Shown here piece by piece: positions 9,058 to 18,152 of a stretch of 64,000 bases of DNA; within the stretch, counting starts at the first letter, position 1, and each line of letters starts with the position of its first letter. The position numbers were made by a program, and so were the translations under genes. The notes beneath the pieces were generated by a model. It was not told the origin of the DNA and did no database searches. It saw nothing but the letters and a program-made list of their open reading frames with translations. Source of the stretch: Deltaproteobacteria bacterium (GTDB taxonomy: Bacteria > Desulfobacterota_D > UBA1144 > Nemesobacterales > UBA2774); the NCBI GenBank assembly GCA_040223695.1, contig JAVKFU010000017.1, forward strand, positions 186,001 through 250,000. The letters are read 5' to 3'.

Positions 9058-9483
9058 ATGGATAACAGGCAGACAATAAATCTGGCCAATGATGAGCAGG
9101 GCCGTTCGAAGGTTGTAACCCTGAAATGGAGCGATATACTCGAGAGCGCTTTCGATTACTATTACAGCGAATACATGCCGGCATGGACTCTCAATCAGAC
9201 CCGGCTGAACAACTCGGGCGATAAATTGTTCATATCCAAAAAAAGTACGGAATGGGTCAGCTGGGAAAAAATAAATAAACCGGATAGACCAGATATTGCG
9301 ACCCTTTTTGACTTGCTCCCGGACCTCCCCGAGGATGAGAATTTTTGGAAGCTTATTAAGAAACTCGAGAATGAGGGAATAAAAGATCCCGAAGATCATT
9401 TTTGGGAAAATATTTTTTCATACGAAGCGGCTAAAGAAATAAGCGTAAACGAGAAAAAATATCATATAGAGTGGGAAGCCTGA
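9058..9483 (+). CDS. Hypothetical protein, 141 aa
   Basis: Not recognised. I start it at the ATG at 9058, which has AGGAGAG seven bases upstream; the frame is open further upstream, but without a start signal. The protein is acidic and rich in tryptophan (WSDILES, PAWTLNQ, WVSWEKI, ENFWKLI, DHFWENI, IEWEA), with no signal peptide or membrane helix. A DUF-type all-alpha fold seems likely. It faces the SAM hydroxide adenosyltransferase gene convergently, with a 76 bp gap. Codon use is like its neighbours. No function is proposed. Confidence 0.65.
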   Translation: MDNRQTINLANDEQGRSKVVTLKWSDILESAFDYYYSEYMPAWTLNQTRLNNSGDKLFISKKSTEWVSWEKINKPDRPDIATLFDLLPDLPEDENFWKLIKKLENEGIKDPEDHFWENIFSYEAAKEISVNEKKYHIEWEA

Positions 9484-9559
9484 ATATTAATAAACCGGGG
9501 CCCTGAGCGCACTCAAAAAAACATCACTCCATTCTGATTGAAAGCAATAGGTGACCCGG

Positions 9560-10327
9560 CTAACTCAAAACACGTATAACGGGCCGGTTAGTCCCTATCA
9601 TTTTCGACGCGCTACCCTGATTCACGGAAATTTCCAACAGCTCCGAGCTGCCCGTAATAGCGAGGAGTTCTCCTTTCCCCGCCTCGCCGTATGAGCTGAC
9701 TATACCCTCAATCCTGACTTGATCGACATATACAATCGAGTCTGCCTTGATCATCTCGGCAGGAATGTTAGTAACGAGATTGCCAAAAGAATCCTCGTAA
9801 ATTACCACGCCCTGAATTTCTCCGGACCTGACCTCGGGTTCAGGAATGTCGAGCGCTTCAGGTGAAGAAACACCCTCTCCGAGCTCGTCTATTCCCACAC
9901 CCAGACCGAGATGCGCAGCAGCCGGGGCGAATATATCCCTGCCGTGAAAAGTGCTGCTCACGGCCTCAAGCATATAACTCCGGTTCGTTATTTCAACAGC
10001 TTTACACTCATCCTTGAGAGCGGGTATCAAAGAAAATACCCCGTTATCCGGGCCGACAAAATAATACCCGTGAGCTTCTACGGCTATTGGTTTTCTCGGC
10101 CCCCCGACGCCCGGGTCCACTACGACTACATGCACCGTTCCTTTCGGGAAATAACTGTAAAAGCTCCTCAGCTTAAAAGCCGCCTCGATAATGTTAAATT
10201 TTTCAATCCCGTGCGTAATATCCGTAATCACCGCCCCGGGGTTTATACCCAGAATAACCCCTTTCATCGCGCCCGCGTAATGATCTTTTAAGCCGAAATC
10301 GGTAGTCAGTGTAATGATCCTGTTCAA
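9560..10327 (-). CDS. S-adenosyl-L-methionine hydroxide adenosyltransferase family (DUF62)
   Basis: A 255-residue member of the DUF62/SAM hydrolase family, which splits SAM to adenosine and methionine using water; halogenase relatives use chloride or fluoride. The N-terminal TLTTDFGLKDHYAGAMKG, then DITHGI, VVVDPGVGG, FVGPDNGVFSL and FHGRDIFAPAAAHL follow the family's order. The C-terminal part (FGNLVTNIP) forms the second beta-barrel domain. Length is typical (about 250-270). It is monocistronic and divergent from the metallo-beta-lactamase gene, with a 72 bp gap. A halogenase role is unlikely by default but not excluded by sequence alone. Confidence 0.93.
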   Translation of the reverse strand: MNRIITLTTDFGLKDHYAGAMKGVILGINPGAVITDITHGIEKFNIIEAAFKLRSFYSYFPKGTVHVVVVDPGVGGPRKPIAVEAHGYYFVGPDNGVFSLIPALKDECKAVEITNRSYMLEAVSSTFHGRDIFAPAAAHLGLGVGIDELGEGVSSPEALDIPEPEVRSGEIQGVVIYEDSFGNLVTNIPAEMIKADSIVYVDQVRIEGIVSSYGEAGKGELLAITGSSELLEISVNQGSASKMIGTNRPVIRVLS

Positions 10328-10399
10328 TATATTTGCCTTTTTCCGAACCGGTGCTAAATTGCTCGATATTACAATAACTCAATTAAAAGGGATTGAAAA

Positions 10400-11149
10400 A
10401 TGAAGCTCTATGTACTGGGGTCGGGCACATGCATTCCCTACGCCAAACGGGGTTCATCGGGATACGCTCTCGAACTTTCGGGAAATAAACTCCTTCTCGA
10501 CTGCGGAAGCGGAACAACGGGAAAGCTGGCCAAAGCAGGGGTAAGCTACTTGAATATAGACCATATTCTTCTATCCCATCTCCACCCCGACCACACGGGG
10601 GACCTGGTCCCGTTCCTCTTTGCGACAAAATACGCCTACGGCTCAAAAAGGGAAAAGCCCCTTTCTCTGTGGGGAGGCGAAGGCTTCATAAACTTCTTCG
10701 ACGCCCTCAAAAACGCATATGATGACTGGATTCTCCCGGACAATATGACGGTAAACGAGCTTGAAACCGGCAAAACGGAATTCGACGGATTTAACATCAT
10801 TTCGTCCCCTACACCCCACATGGAAGGGAGCCTCGCTTTCAGAGTGGAAGAGAATGACAAATCAGTTGTTTACTCAGGCGACACCGACTACTCGGACGAG
10901 CTTATAGAACTGGCAGCGGACACCGACCTTCTCATCATCGAATGCTCCCTGCCCGATGAGGCCTCAAAAAGGAAAGGCCACCTTACTCCGGGAGAGGTAG
11001 CCGCAATAATAAACAAATCAGGGGCCAAAAAAATTGTTGTTACACACCTCTATCCCATATGCGATGAAGCACGTGTCGTGGAAACTATCAGGAAGAATGT
11101 AAGCGCGGAGGTAATTGAGGCTCAGGACCTGCTGGAAATGGAGATTTGA
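10400..11149 (+). CDS. Metallo-beta-lactamase fold hydrolase, ribonuclease Z-like
   Basis: A 249-residue metallo-beta-lactamase protein. The zinc motif HLHPDHTGDL (residues 57-66), the later PHMEGSLAFRVE, the YSGDTDYSDEL aspartate and the C-terminal THLYP histidine form the usual two-metal site. It resembles the ElaC/RNase Z-like group of short proteins. It lacks an obvious long exosite arm needed for tRNA 3' processing, so the substrate may be a small phosphodiester or cyclic nucleotide. The start ATG at 10400 has AAAGGG about 10 bases before it. The neighbouring nitroreductase starts 81 bp downstream and may be co-transcribed. Confidence 0.87.
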   Translation: MKLYVLGSGTCIPYAKRGSSGYALELSGNKLLLDCGSGTTGKLAKAGVSYLNIDHILLSHLHPDHTGDLVPFLFATKYAYGSKREKPLSLWGGEGFINFFDALKNAYDDWILPDNMTVNELETGKTEFDGFNIISSPTPHMEGSLAFRVEENDKSVVYSGDTDYSDELIELAADTDLLIIECSLPDEASKRKGHLTPGEVAAIINKSGAKKIVVTHLYPICDEARVVETIRKNVSAEVIEAQDLLEMEI

Positions 11150-11230
11150 ATCTGCGCTAAGTAGAATATAAATAATATCGGTTGACATCAAATAAGCTTA
11201 GAGCTTTAATGAAAACAGGAGGCAAAAAAA

Positions 11231-12112
11231 ATGGAATTAATGGAAGCCATCGGCACCAGAAGGAGTATAAGATTTTTTAAGCCCTGGAAAGAGGTGGAGG
11301 ACTGGAAGATACAGAGAATGCTGCAGGCCGCGAGGCACGCGTCATGCCAGGGCAACTGCGGATCTACAGAGGCGATAGTTATTGACAAGAAGACTTATCC
11401 CGAAGAAAAATTCGAACAATTAATCGAGTGCGCGTCAACATTCAACGAGATACAACTACGAACGGCTCCTGTAGTGATAGCGTGGCTCATAAACATGGAC
11501 GCCTGGTACAAGGAGCTGGTCGAATCCTTTGCGGTGCTCTTTCCCGCAAGGGCTATCACGGCGGCGCACGGGTGGACATATAAAATCCTTACGGAAACCA
11601 CTTATCCGCGCTTGATGAGTTTCCCGAGGGAGAGAGCCGAGGACCTCCTCAGAATAGAAGCGGGACAGGCAATCGCGAATTCTCTACTGGCGGCGACAGA
11701 GCTCGGCCTCGGATGCTGCCTTCTCGCGACAGGAAGGAAACCGGCCGAATTTCCCAAGGTGCTCGGAGTCCCTGAAAACATAGTTCCAATCTGGCTCATG
11801 GCGGTAGGGTACGCGGCCGAGTCCCCGGGACAGAGACCGAGAAAACGCTTTGACAGGCTTTACCACTACAATGAGTACGGTAATCCTCTGAAGGAAGACC
11901 AGGGAGTCAAGGAGGAGCTGAGACAGAAGAAGATGCTTCAGCCTATGGATCCCCTTCCGGGGAGGGAAGAGGAGCTAAGGCACATTTGCAGAATGTTCGG
12001 ACTCAAGGAAGACATGCCTGACATGCCTAAGGACAAGATAAAAGCCCTTTACGAAGAGGACTCCATCTATTACGGAGAGGTTCCGCCGGGGCTTGAGGAA
12101 AAGGGCGTTTGA
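11231..12112 (+). CDS. Nitroreductase-family flavoprotein, long form
   Basis: A 293-residue nitroreductase-fold protein. The N-terminal AIGTRRSIRFFKPW and AARHASCQGNCGS carry the FMN-phosphate contacts, and GQAIANSLLAATELGLGCCLLATG is the helix typical of the family. It is about 90 residues longer than usual; the C-terminal extension (EELRQKKMLQP onward, acidic and proline-containing) has no recognised domain. Family members reduce nitro or quinone compounds or flavins with NAD(P)H. Upstream is an AGGAGG-like sequence (aaacaggaggc) a few bases before the ATG. Substrate unknown. It is convergent with the GT9 gene, 15 bp apart. Confidence 0.85.
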   Translation: MELMEAIGTRRSIRFFKPWKEVEDWKIQRMLQAARHASCQGNCGSTEAIVIDKKTYPEEKFEQLIECASTFNEIQLRTAPVVIAWLINMDAWYKELVESFAVLFPARAITAAHGWTYKILTETTYPRLMSFPRERAEDLLRIEAGQAIANSLLAATELGLGCCLLATGRKPAEFPKVLGVPENIVPIWLMAVGYAAESPGQRPRKRFDRLYHYNEYGNPLKEDQGVKEELRQKKMLQPMDPLPGREEELRHICRMFGLKEDMPDMPKDKIKALYEEDSIYYGEVPPGLEEKGV

Positions 12113-12127
12113 TAAACCGGAAATGGA

Positions 12128-13258
12128 CTAATTTGACTTGACCGGGGAGTAGGAAAGCAGTTCGATAACGGACTCTCTCACTTCCTCGACCGTTATTTCA
12201 GAAAGGCATCTCACGTGATAGGGACACGGGGGAGTATATCCGAATTTTGTACAGGGACTGCAGGGAACGCGCTTGTTAATCGCAATATGGTTATCCCCGG
12301 GGGGAGCCCACTTCCCCTGTATTCCTGCGCCGAAAAGCGACACCGTAGGCGTTCCGACACCGTACGCCACGTGCATCAAACCCGTGTCCCCGGTGACAAA
12401 CAGGTTCAACAGGGAGATTATAGACGCGGTTTCCATGAGTGAGGTTTTACCGGTAAAATCGAGAACATGTTCATTGCCGGCTATTTCTTTAAACCTTAAT
12501 GCATCGCGTTCGTCCGCTCCCCCGCCCACTATGACCGTTCCGATTCCCTCTGCTGATAATTCCCCCGACAGCCGGGCGAATTTCTCCACTCCCCACCTCC
12601 TTTCCCTTATCGTAGCCCCCGTAAACATCCCTGCGACAGCCTTTTTAGATTTTCCGAATTCCGAGATCGATTGAGCGAGCGCATTATCTCCGCCCGCGTC
12701 CACGGGAATAAACGGCTCATTTTCATCGAATTCATGGTTCTTCCCCGTAACGGCTGATATTAAATTCAAAAAACTGAGAACCTCATAGTCGCTCTCGGAA
12801 TATTTGACCGGCAGGGTGAAAAGCTCCGCCCTCTCATTTGTCTCGAACCCAGCCCTCACTGAAGCGCCGGTCAGATAGGATAGCGCCGCTGTGAGCCTGT
12901 GCCACTGCTCCGTATCTATTACTATGTCATAATGCCGCTTCATTACCCCGTACAGGGTCTCGTGCGGCCTGTAATCATAGAGGATGAGATCGCTTATAAA
13001 AGGGCACCCTTCGAGAATTCCCCCGTTCCTCTTCTCGGCGAGAACATCTATCCGGGAGCCGGGGAAATTCTTCCTGAGTTCCGATAACGCCGGATACAGA
13101 AGCGCCGCGTCTCCAATCCCCCCGGGCCTGATGACAAGTATTCTCGGGTCGCCGTTATGAGACTCCTTTCTCGGATTGACCATCAGTTTCGCGACCAAAC
13201 ACCCGAGTCTCCCGAAAATACTATCGAACCTCTTAAGCCCTTCTGTCTTCCAGTTCAT
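12128..13258 (-). CDS. Glycosyltransferase family 9 (heptosyltransferase-like)
   Basis: A 376-residue ADP-heptose:LPS heptosyltransferase-type enzyme. ILVIRPGGIGDAALLYPAL at residues 41-59 is the GT9 N-terminal signature, and FVTGDTGLMHVAYGVGTPTVSLFG near residues 285-309 is the C-terminal nucleotide-sugar motif. A cysteine-rich tail (CSPCTKFGYTPPCPYHVRC) is common in GT9 members. These enzymes add heptose or other sugars to the lipopolysaccharide core on the inner face of the inner membrane. No other LPS gene is adjacent, so the acceptor is unknown. This is one of the clearest signs of an outer membrane. Confidence 0.9.
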   Translation of the reverse strand: MNWKTEGLKRFDSIFGRLGCLVAKLMVNPRKESHNGDPRILVIRPGGIGDAALLYPALSELRKNFPGSRIDVLAEKRNGGILEGCPFISDLILYDYRPHETLYGVMKRHYDIVIDTEQWHRLTAALSYLTGASVRAGFETNERAELFTLPVKYSESDYEVLSFLNLISAVTGKNHEFDENEPFIPVDAGGDNALAQSISEFGKSKKAVAGMFTGATIRERRWGVEKFARLSGELSAEGIGTVIVGGGADERDALRFKEIAGNEHVLDFTGKTSLMETASIISLLNLFVTGDTGLMHVAYGVGTPTVSLFGAGIQGKWAPPGDNHIAINKRVPCSPCTKFGYTPPCPYHVRCLSEITVEEVRESVIELLSYSPVKSN

Positions 13259-13291
13259 ATAATATGTCCGATCCGGCCCTGCCCGGGCCCG

Positions 13292-13310
13292 CCGATAGAT
13301 ATATTATCGG
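13292..13310. repeat. Small inverted repeat upstream of the GT9 gene
   Basis: CCGATA, a 7-base spacer, then TATCGG lie about 35-50 bases upstream of the GT9 start, in a GC-rich then AT-rich gap. This could be an operator or simply a short hairpin. There is no T-run, so it is not a terminator candidate. Confidence 0.3.
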
Positions 13311-13463
13311 TTGCCGTTTAGTATAAATCCGGTTGAAAAAAATAAGTAGGATGTAATAACAGGAAGCGAAAAAAAGACAAGACCCCCTTTGAGCAAGGCC
13401 AGAAAAATTACTAATTAAATCTCAACCGGTTATCAAGCCTGACAGGAAATGTTAATAAGCCCG

Positions 13464-14549
13464 TCACGCAACGGTAACATCATTGTTCAGATAAACGTCC
13501 TGAACCGCATTTAGTATCTGAACCCCCCCCTTCATGGATTTCTGGAAGGATTTCCTGCCGGTTATCAAACCCATCCCGCCGGCCCTTTTGTTAATTACCG
13601 CCGTCCTGACCGCCTGCGCGAGATCGTCCTCACCCTTCCCCGTTGACGCTCCGCCCGAGTTTATCAGACCCGCCCTGCCCATATAGCAATTTAAGACTTG
13701 ATAGCGCGTGAGGTCTATCGGATGATCGGAGCTCAGCTTGGAGTAAACCCTCGGATCTGTCTTGCCAAAGTTGAGCGCAAGAAAGCCGCCGTTATTTTCA
13801 GCCTGTTTCTGCTTTACTATGTCCGCTTCTATCGTTGCCGCCAGATGATTGGCCTGTCCGGTTAAATCGGCGGAAAGATGGTAATCGACCTTTTCGGTCT
13901 TGAAGGCCGGATTCCTGAGATAGGCCCACAATACCGTAACCAGTCCGAGCGAGTGCGCGTAGCTGAACGCTTCCGATATTTCCTGAATCTGACGCGTGCT
14001 TTCATCGGAGCCGAAGTATATGGTGGCTCCTACGGATACCGCCCCCATCTGAAAAGCCTGGTCAACATTGGCAAACAGTATCTGATCGTACTTGTTTGGA
14101 TACGTGAGTAGTTCGTTATGATTAATCTTTACTATGAACGGAATTTTATGAGCGTACTTACGGGATACTGCGCCCAGAACGCCGAGCGTCGAGGCAACGG
14201 CGTTACAACCCCCTTCGATAGCCAGTTTGACGATGTTCTCCGGGTCGAAATAAATAGGGTTAGGAGCAAATGATGCGCCGGCCGAATGCTCGATTCCCTG
14301 ATCCACGGGCAGAATCGACAGGTACCCCGTACCCGCAAGTCTTCCGGTGTTATACATGAGCTGCAAATTTCTGAGCACTGAATTAGGTCGGTCAGACGGA
14401 ATGAAAATCCGGTCTACAAAATCCGAACCCGGCAGGTGGAGGTTATTTTTGGAAACGGTTTTACATTTGTGATTTAAGAGATCGTCGGCCTCTTTCCCCA
14501 GGAGTTTTACTAAAGAATCCGTACCGCCCTTTATCTTAAGCTTTGCCAT
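13464..14549 (-). CDS. fbaB: Class I fructose-bisphosphate aldolase (FbaB/DhnA type)
   Basis: A 361-residue Schiff-base aldolase of the archaeal/DhnA type, cleaving or forming fructose 1,6-bisphosphate in glycolysis or gluconeogenesis. Motifs include [22 protein letters not shown] (a lysine of the active site region), [13 protein letters not shown] and [17 protein letters not shown]. Length fits E. coli FbaB (350). It is third in the gap-pgk-fbaB series on the minus strand, 126 bp after pgk, and probably co-transcribed. The enzyme lacks the class II zinc-binding histidine arrangement. No triosephosphate isomerase gene is seen nearby. Confidence 0.93.
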   Translation of the reverse strand: MAKLKIKGGTDSLVKLLGKEADDLLNHKCKTVSKNNLHLPGSDFVDRIFIPSDRPNSVLRNLQLMYNTGRLAGTGYLSILPVDQGIEHSAGASFAPNPIYFDPENIVKLAIEGGCNAVASTLGVLGAVSRKYAHKIPFIVKINHNELLTYPNKYDQILFANVDQAFQMGAVSVGATIYFGSDESTRQIQEISEAFSYAHSLGLVTVLWAYLRNPAFKTEKVDYHLSADLTGQANHLAATIEADIVKQKQAENNGGFLALNFGKTDPRVYSKLSSDHPIDLTRYQVLNCYMGRAGLINSGGASTGKGEDDLAQAVRTAVINKRAGGMGLITGRKSFQKSMKGGVQILNAVQDVYLNNDVTVA

Positions 14550-14675
14550 TCGCTCGCTCCGTTTTATTTTAATAGACTCGTGAATAAATCCTTGTTAGAG
14601 ATTAACATGGTTTAGGATTCAAGGGTAGATACAACTACACGTACCCGGGGATATTTTCTGAAAATTCTGTGGAAA

Positions 14676-15896
14676 CTAGTTCACAGCCATAGACACATGC
14701 TCTTTTCTTTCAGTCAGAATCGAGATTCCCGGAAGCTCGTCGCCGCCCAGGAATTCAAGAAGCGCCCCGCCGCCCGTGGAAATGTGTGTAATTTCCGAAT
14801 CCAGCACCTCGGCTTTTCTTATTGAGGCAATCGTTTCTCCCCCTCCGACCACTGTCGTCGCTCCCCTCCACGTGGCAAGCGCCACGGCCCTTGCGACCTG
14901 TGTGGTGCCGGCAGCAAAATCCCCGACTTCGAAAACCCCCATAGGTCCGCTCCAGAATATCGACCCGGTACCCTTTATCTGATGGTTATATTCGGCTGCT
15001 GTTTTAGGCCCGATATCGAATCCCTGAAGGTCTTCCGGAATCCCCTCGTCTACAACCATGCAGTTCTTTCTTCTTTCGAAACTTCCGGCAACTACATGAT
15101 CCACCGGAAGATATATCTTTTTCCTGTATTTTCTAAGCGCTTCTCCGGCCCATTCCACCAGTTCGTCCTCGACTATTGAGTTCCCTATATTAACCCCCTC
15201 CGCCTTGAGAAATGTATAAGCCACGCCTCCGCCCAAAAGCACTTTATCGGCTTTATCTATCAGATTTTTTAAAGCGTTTATTTTATCTTTGATTTTACCC
15301 CCTCCCACTATGACTACAAACGGGCGGTCAGGGTCTTCACGAAGCCGTGTGAGGAATCTGAGTTCCCTGCTTACTAAAAACCCGGCGACCTTTATATCGA
15401 AATAAGAGGCCATGCCGTAGGTAGAGGCGTGCTTTCTGTGCGAGGTTCCGAATGCGTCATTCACGTATATATCCGCGAACGAAGCGAGCTCCTTTGCAAA
15501 TTCGGGGTCATTATCTGTCTCTTCCTTGTGAAATCTGAGGTTTTCAAGAAGCATTACCTCCCCGCCCGTCAGGCTTTCAATCGATTCCTTTACATCGGGA
15601 CCTATAACCTTCCCTGTAAATTTTACGGATTTGCCCAGAAGCTCCGACAGGCGTGTTGCTATGGGTTTTATGGAAAGGTCTGCGATTGCTATTCCCTTCG
15701 GTCTCCCGAGATGCGATCCCAGGATTACCTTCGCCCCCCTTTCCACAAGATAATCGATGGTAGGGATGGCCCGCCTGATTCTGTAGTCCTCGCTGATTTT
15801 TCCGTCTCTGATCGGAACATTAAAATCCACCCTCACGAAAACCCTTTTCCCCTCAAGCTCAGAGTCGGGCAGGTCGGAAATAACGAGCTTGCTCAT
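14676..15896 (-). CDS. pgk: Phosphoglycerate kinase
   Basis: A 406-residue phosphoglycerate kinase, interconverting 1,3-bisphosphoglycerate and 3-phosphoglycerate with ADP/ATP. RVFVRVDFNVPI (about residues 18-29), SHLGRPKG, LLENLRFHKEE, VNDAFGTSHRKHAST, FVVIVGGGKIKDKI and the C-terminal STGGGALLEFLGG loop are all canonical. Its ATG overlaps the gap stop codon by one base, so translation is coupled. Length is typical (about 395-415). Confidence 0.97.
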   Translation of the reverse strand: MSKLVISDLPDSELEGKRVFVRVDFNVPIRDGKISEDYRIRRAIPTIDYLVERGAKVILGSHLGRPKGIAIADLSIKPIATRLSELLGKSVKFTGKVIGPDVKESIESLTGGEVMLLENLRFHKEETDNDPEFAKELASFADIYVNDAFGTSHRKHASTYGMASYFDIKVAGFLVSRELRFLTRLREDPDRPFVVIVGGGKIKDKINALKNLIDKADKVLLGGGVAYTFLKAEGVNIGNSIVEDELVEWAGEALRKYRKKIYLPVDHVVAGSFERRKNCMVVDEGIPEDLQGFDIGPKTAAEYNHQIKGTGSIFWSGPMGVFEVGDFAAGTTQVARAVALATWRGATTVVGGGETIASIRKAEVLDSEITHISTGGGALLEFLGGDELPGISILTERKEHVSMAVN

Positions 15897-16903
15897 TAGA
15901 GTTTATCTCCTATGAACTCTATTAAATCAACAACCCTGGATGAGTATCCGTATTCATTATCATACCATCCGATTACTTTGACAAGATTACCCCCGATTAC
16001 AGAGGTAAGCGCCGAATCGAGGACGGCCGAATGCGGATCTCCAATGAAGTCGGACGATACGAGCTCCTCGTCGACGTATCGAAGGTATTCCTTTAGCTCG
16101 CCTGAGGAGGCCTCTTTGAATTTTTCGTTCACTTCCTCGACTGTGGTGTCCTTTCCGACTTCGCATGTAAAATCTATAACCGAAACGTCCGCCGTAGGCA
16201 CTCTCATGGCTACAGCCATTAACTTGCCCTTTAGTTCGGGGAAGATAATCTGTATCGCGTTTGCGGCCCCTGTGCTTGTAGGGATTATCGAAAGCGCTGC
16301 CGCTCTTGCCCTTCTCAGGTCCTTATGGGGCGCGTCCAGTATTTTCTGATCGTTCGTATATGAGTGAATCGTTGTCAGCTCGCCCCTTTCAATGCCGAAA
16401 TTTTCATGGAGCACCTTTACAATCATCGCGAAGCAGTTTGTGGTACATGAGGCGTTTGAAATAATATTGTGCTTTTCAGTATCGTATTTATCGTGGTTTG
16501 CGCCAAGTACAGTTGTAAAATCCACATCGCCCTTGGCGGGGGCGGTAATCACTACCTTTTTGACCGTATTTCCGAGGTGTCTGGAAGCCTCCTCTTTGGA
16601 CCTGAATACACCGCTCGCTTCGGCAACGATCTCGGCGCCGACATCATCCCAAGGTATATTAGAAGGTTCTCTCTCTGAAAAGACCCTGATGGGTTTTCCG
16701 TCTATTACGATGTGTCCGTTTTCGGACTTCACTTCGCCCTTGTAGGGCCCGAAAATCGAATCGTATTTAAATAGATGAGCAAGCGTATTTGAGTCTGAAA
16801 TGTCGTTAATTCCGACGAATTCGAGGTCCTTCCTACCAAGTCCGATACGCAGAACGTGCCTTCCGATTCTTCCGAACCCGTTAATACCTACCTTGGTTGA
16901 CAT
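15896..16903 (-). CDS. gap: Glyceraldehyde-3-phosphate dehydrogenase
   Basis: A 335-residue NAD-type GAPDH. GINGFGRIGRHVLR at the N-terminus binds NAD, and the catalytic cysteine is in SNASCTTNC (near residue 152). SYTNDQKILDAPHKDLRRARAA and WYDNEYGYSSRVVDL complete the signature. I start at the ATG 16901-16903, which has GGAGGG eight bases upstream; a TTG immediately before it is less likely. It heads the gap-pgk-fbaB unit and is divergent from argC. The aspartate after the glycine loop (GINDISD) suggests NAD rather than NADP. Confidence 0.96.
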   Translation of the reverse strand: MSTKVGINGFGRIGRHVLRIGLGRKDLEFVGINDISDSNTLAHLFKYDSIFGPYKGEVKSENGHIVIDGKPIRVFSEREPSNIPWDDVGAEIVAEASGVFRSKEEASRHLGNTVKKVVITAPAKGDVDFTTVLGANHDKYDTEKHNIISNASCTTNCFAMIVKVLHENFGIERGELTTIHSYTNDQKILDAPHKDLRRARAAALSIIPTSTGAANAIQIIFPELKGKLMAVAMRVPTADVSVIDFTCEVGKDTTVEEVNEKFKEASSGELKEYLRYVDEELVSSDFIGDPHSAVLDSALTSVIGGNLVKVIGWYDNEYGYSSRVVDLIEFIGDKL

Positions 16904-16921
16904 CAAAAATCCCTCCAGAAA

Positions 16922-16951
16922 AATATAATGTTAATATTATGTTAAGCTCAA
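16922..16951 (-). promoter_or_regulatory. Possible sigma-70-type promoter for gap-pgk-fbaB
   Basis: On the minus strand TTGAGC (16946-16951) is followed after 18 bases by TATATT (16922-16927), about 19 bases before the gap start codon and upstream of its GGAGGG. The -35 box matches consensus at four of six positions. The short leader makes this plausible but not certain. Confidence 0.35.
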
Positions 16952-17090
16952 ACCGATTTAAAATTACCTTTTGAAACTATTGGAGTCAAGGTATCGCGCG
17001 CAGCATGAAATCTGCCAAAACCAACGCATTCCAGCCTTATTATTAGCAAAAACTTGTATTTGATACTTTTCCCTGATATTTTCAATCCTT

Positions 17091-18131
17091 ATGCAAAGAA
17101 AAAAGGCCGCGATACTGGGAGCTAGCGGGTACACCGGAAGCGAGCTCATCAGACTTCTTCTCACGCACCCAGAAGTCGAAATCGCTCACTTAACAGCTGA
17201 AAAACACGCGGGCAGGAATATATCCGAAGTATTCCCGCATCTGAGAGGCTTTCTAAACACGGAGCTCAAACCCCTTGACCCGGGTTCAGTTCCCGAAGAT
17301 ATGGATATGGTGTTTCTGGCGCTCCCTCACGGCACCTCGGCCGCTGTAGTAAAAGAATTATTCAAAAGAGACATAAAAATAATCGATCTGGGAGCCGATT
17401 TCAGGCTCAGCCGTGATATGTACCGGAAATGGTACGGGGAGCATCCCTGCCCCGAGCTTATTTCGGAAGCGGTGTACGGAATACCCGAGCTCAACAGGAA
17501 GCGCATAAAAAACGCCAAACTCGTGGCTAATCCGGGATGCTACCCTACGTCCGCGATACTGGGGCTAGCGCCCCTCGTTAAGAATGATTTGATAGAGCCG
17601 GGGCACGTAATCGTCGACTCCAAATCGGGAGTGTCGGGAGCGGGGAGGTCCCCTTCCCTCGACTACCATTTCTCGGAGGTCAACGAAGGTGTAAAGGCGT
17701 ACATGGTCGGTGAGCACCGCCACATGCCCGAGATCGAAGAGGTGCTCTCGAACTACTCCGGCTCTAAAGTAGAGGTCTCTTTCACTCCTCATCTCATCCC
17801 GATGGACAGAGGAATCCTCTCTACTATTTATGTAAGACTAAGGGAAGAGAAAAGCGTCCGGGAGCTTATCGACTTATATGAAGAGTACTATAAGGATGAG
17901 AGATTCGTTCGTATATCCCCCGAAAAGGTATATCCATCTACCTCGCAGGTCAGAGGGTCGAATTACTGCGATATAGGAATGACGGCGAACCCGGCCAATA
18001 AAACAGCCGTAATAGTCTCCGTAATAGACAACCTTGTAAAGGGAGCTTCGGGGGCCGCGGTTCAGAATATGAACCTGATGATGGGGTTCGACGAACCGGC
18101 GGGCATCGATACACCGCCCGTATTTCCTTAG
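17091..18131 (+). CDS. argC: N-acetyl-gamma-glutamyl-phosphate reductase
   Basis: A 346-residue ArgC, reducing N-acetylglutamyl phosphate to the semialdehyde with NADPH (arginine pathway, third step). AILGASGYTGSELIRLLLTHPE (N-terminal, NADP fold) and the active-site cysteine in ANPGCYPTSAIL (about residue 149) are diagnostic; GEHRHMPEIEE contains the catalytic histidine. The length fits the long-form family. The start ATG lacks a good Shine-Dalgarno, but no better start is available. It is divergent from gap and convergent with the cysteine desulfurase (21 bp gap). Confidence 0.96.
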   Translation: MQRKKAAILGASGYTGSELIRLLLTHPEVEIAHLTAEKHAGRNISEVFPHLRGFLNTELKPLDPGSVPEDMDMVFLALPHGTSAAVVKELFKRDIKIIDLGADFRLSRDMYRKWYGEHPCPELISEAVYGIPELNRKRIKNAKLVANPGCYPTSAILGLAPLVKNDLIEPGHVIVDSKSGVSGAGRSPSLDYHFSEVNEGVKAYMVGEHRHMPEIEEVLSNYSGSKVEVSFTPHLIPMDRGILSTIYVRLREEKSVRELIDLYEEYYKDERFVRISPEKVYPSTSQVRGSNYCDIGMTANPANKTAVIVSVIDNLVKGASGAAVQNMNLMMGFDEPAGIDTPPVFP

Positions 18132-18152
18132 ACTCGTAATATATCCTCCCGA

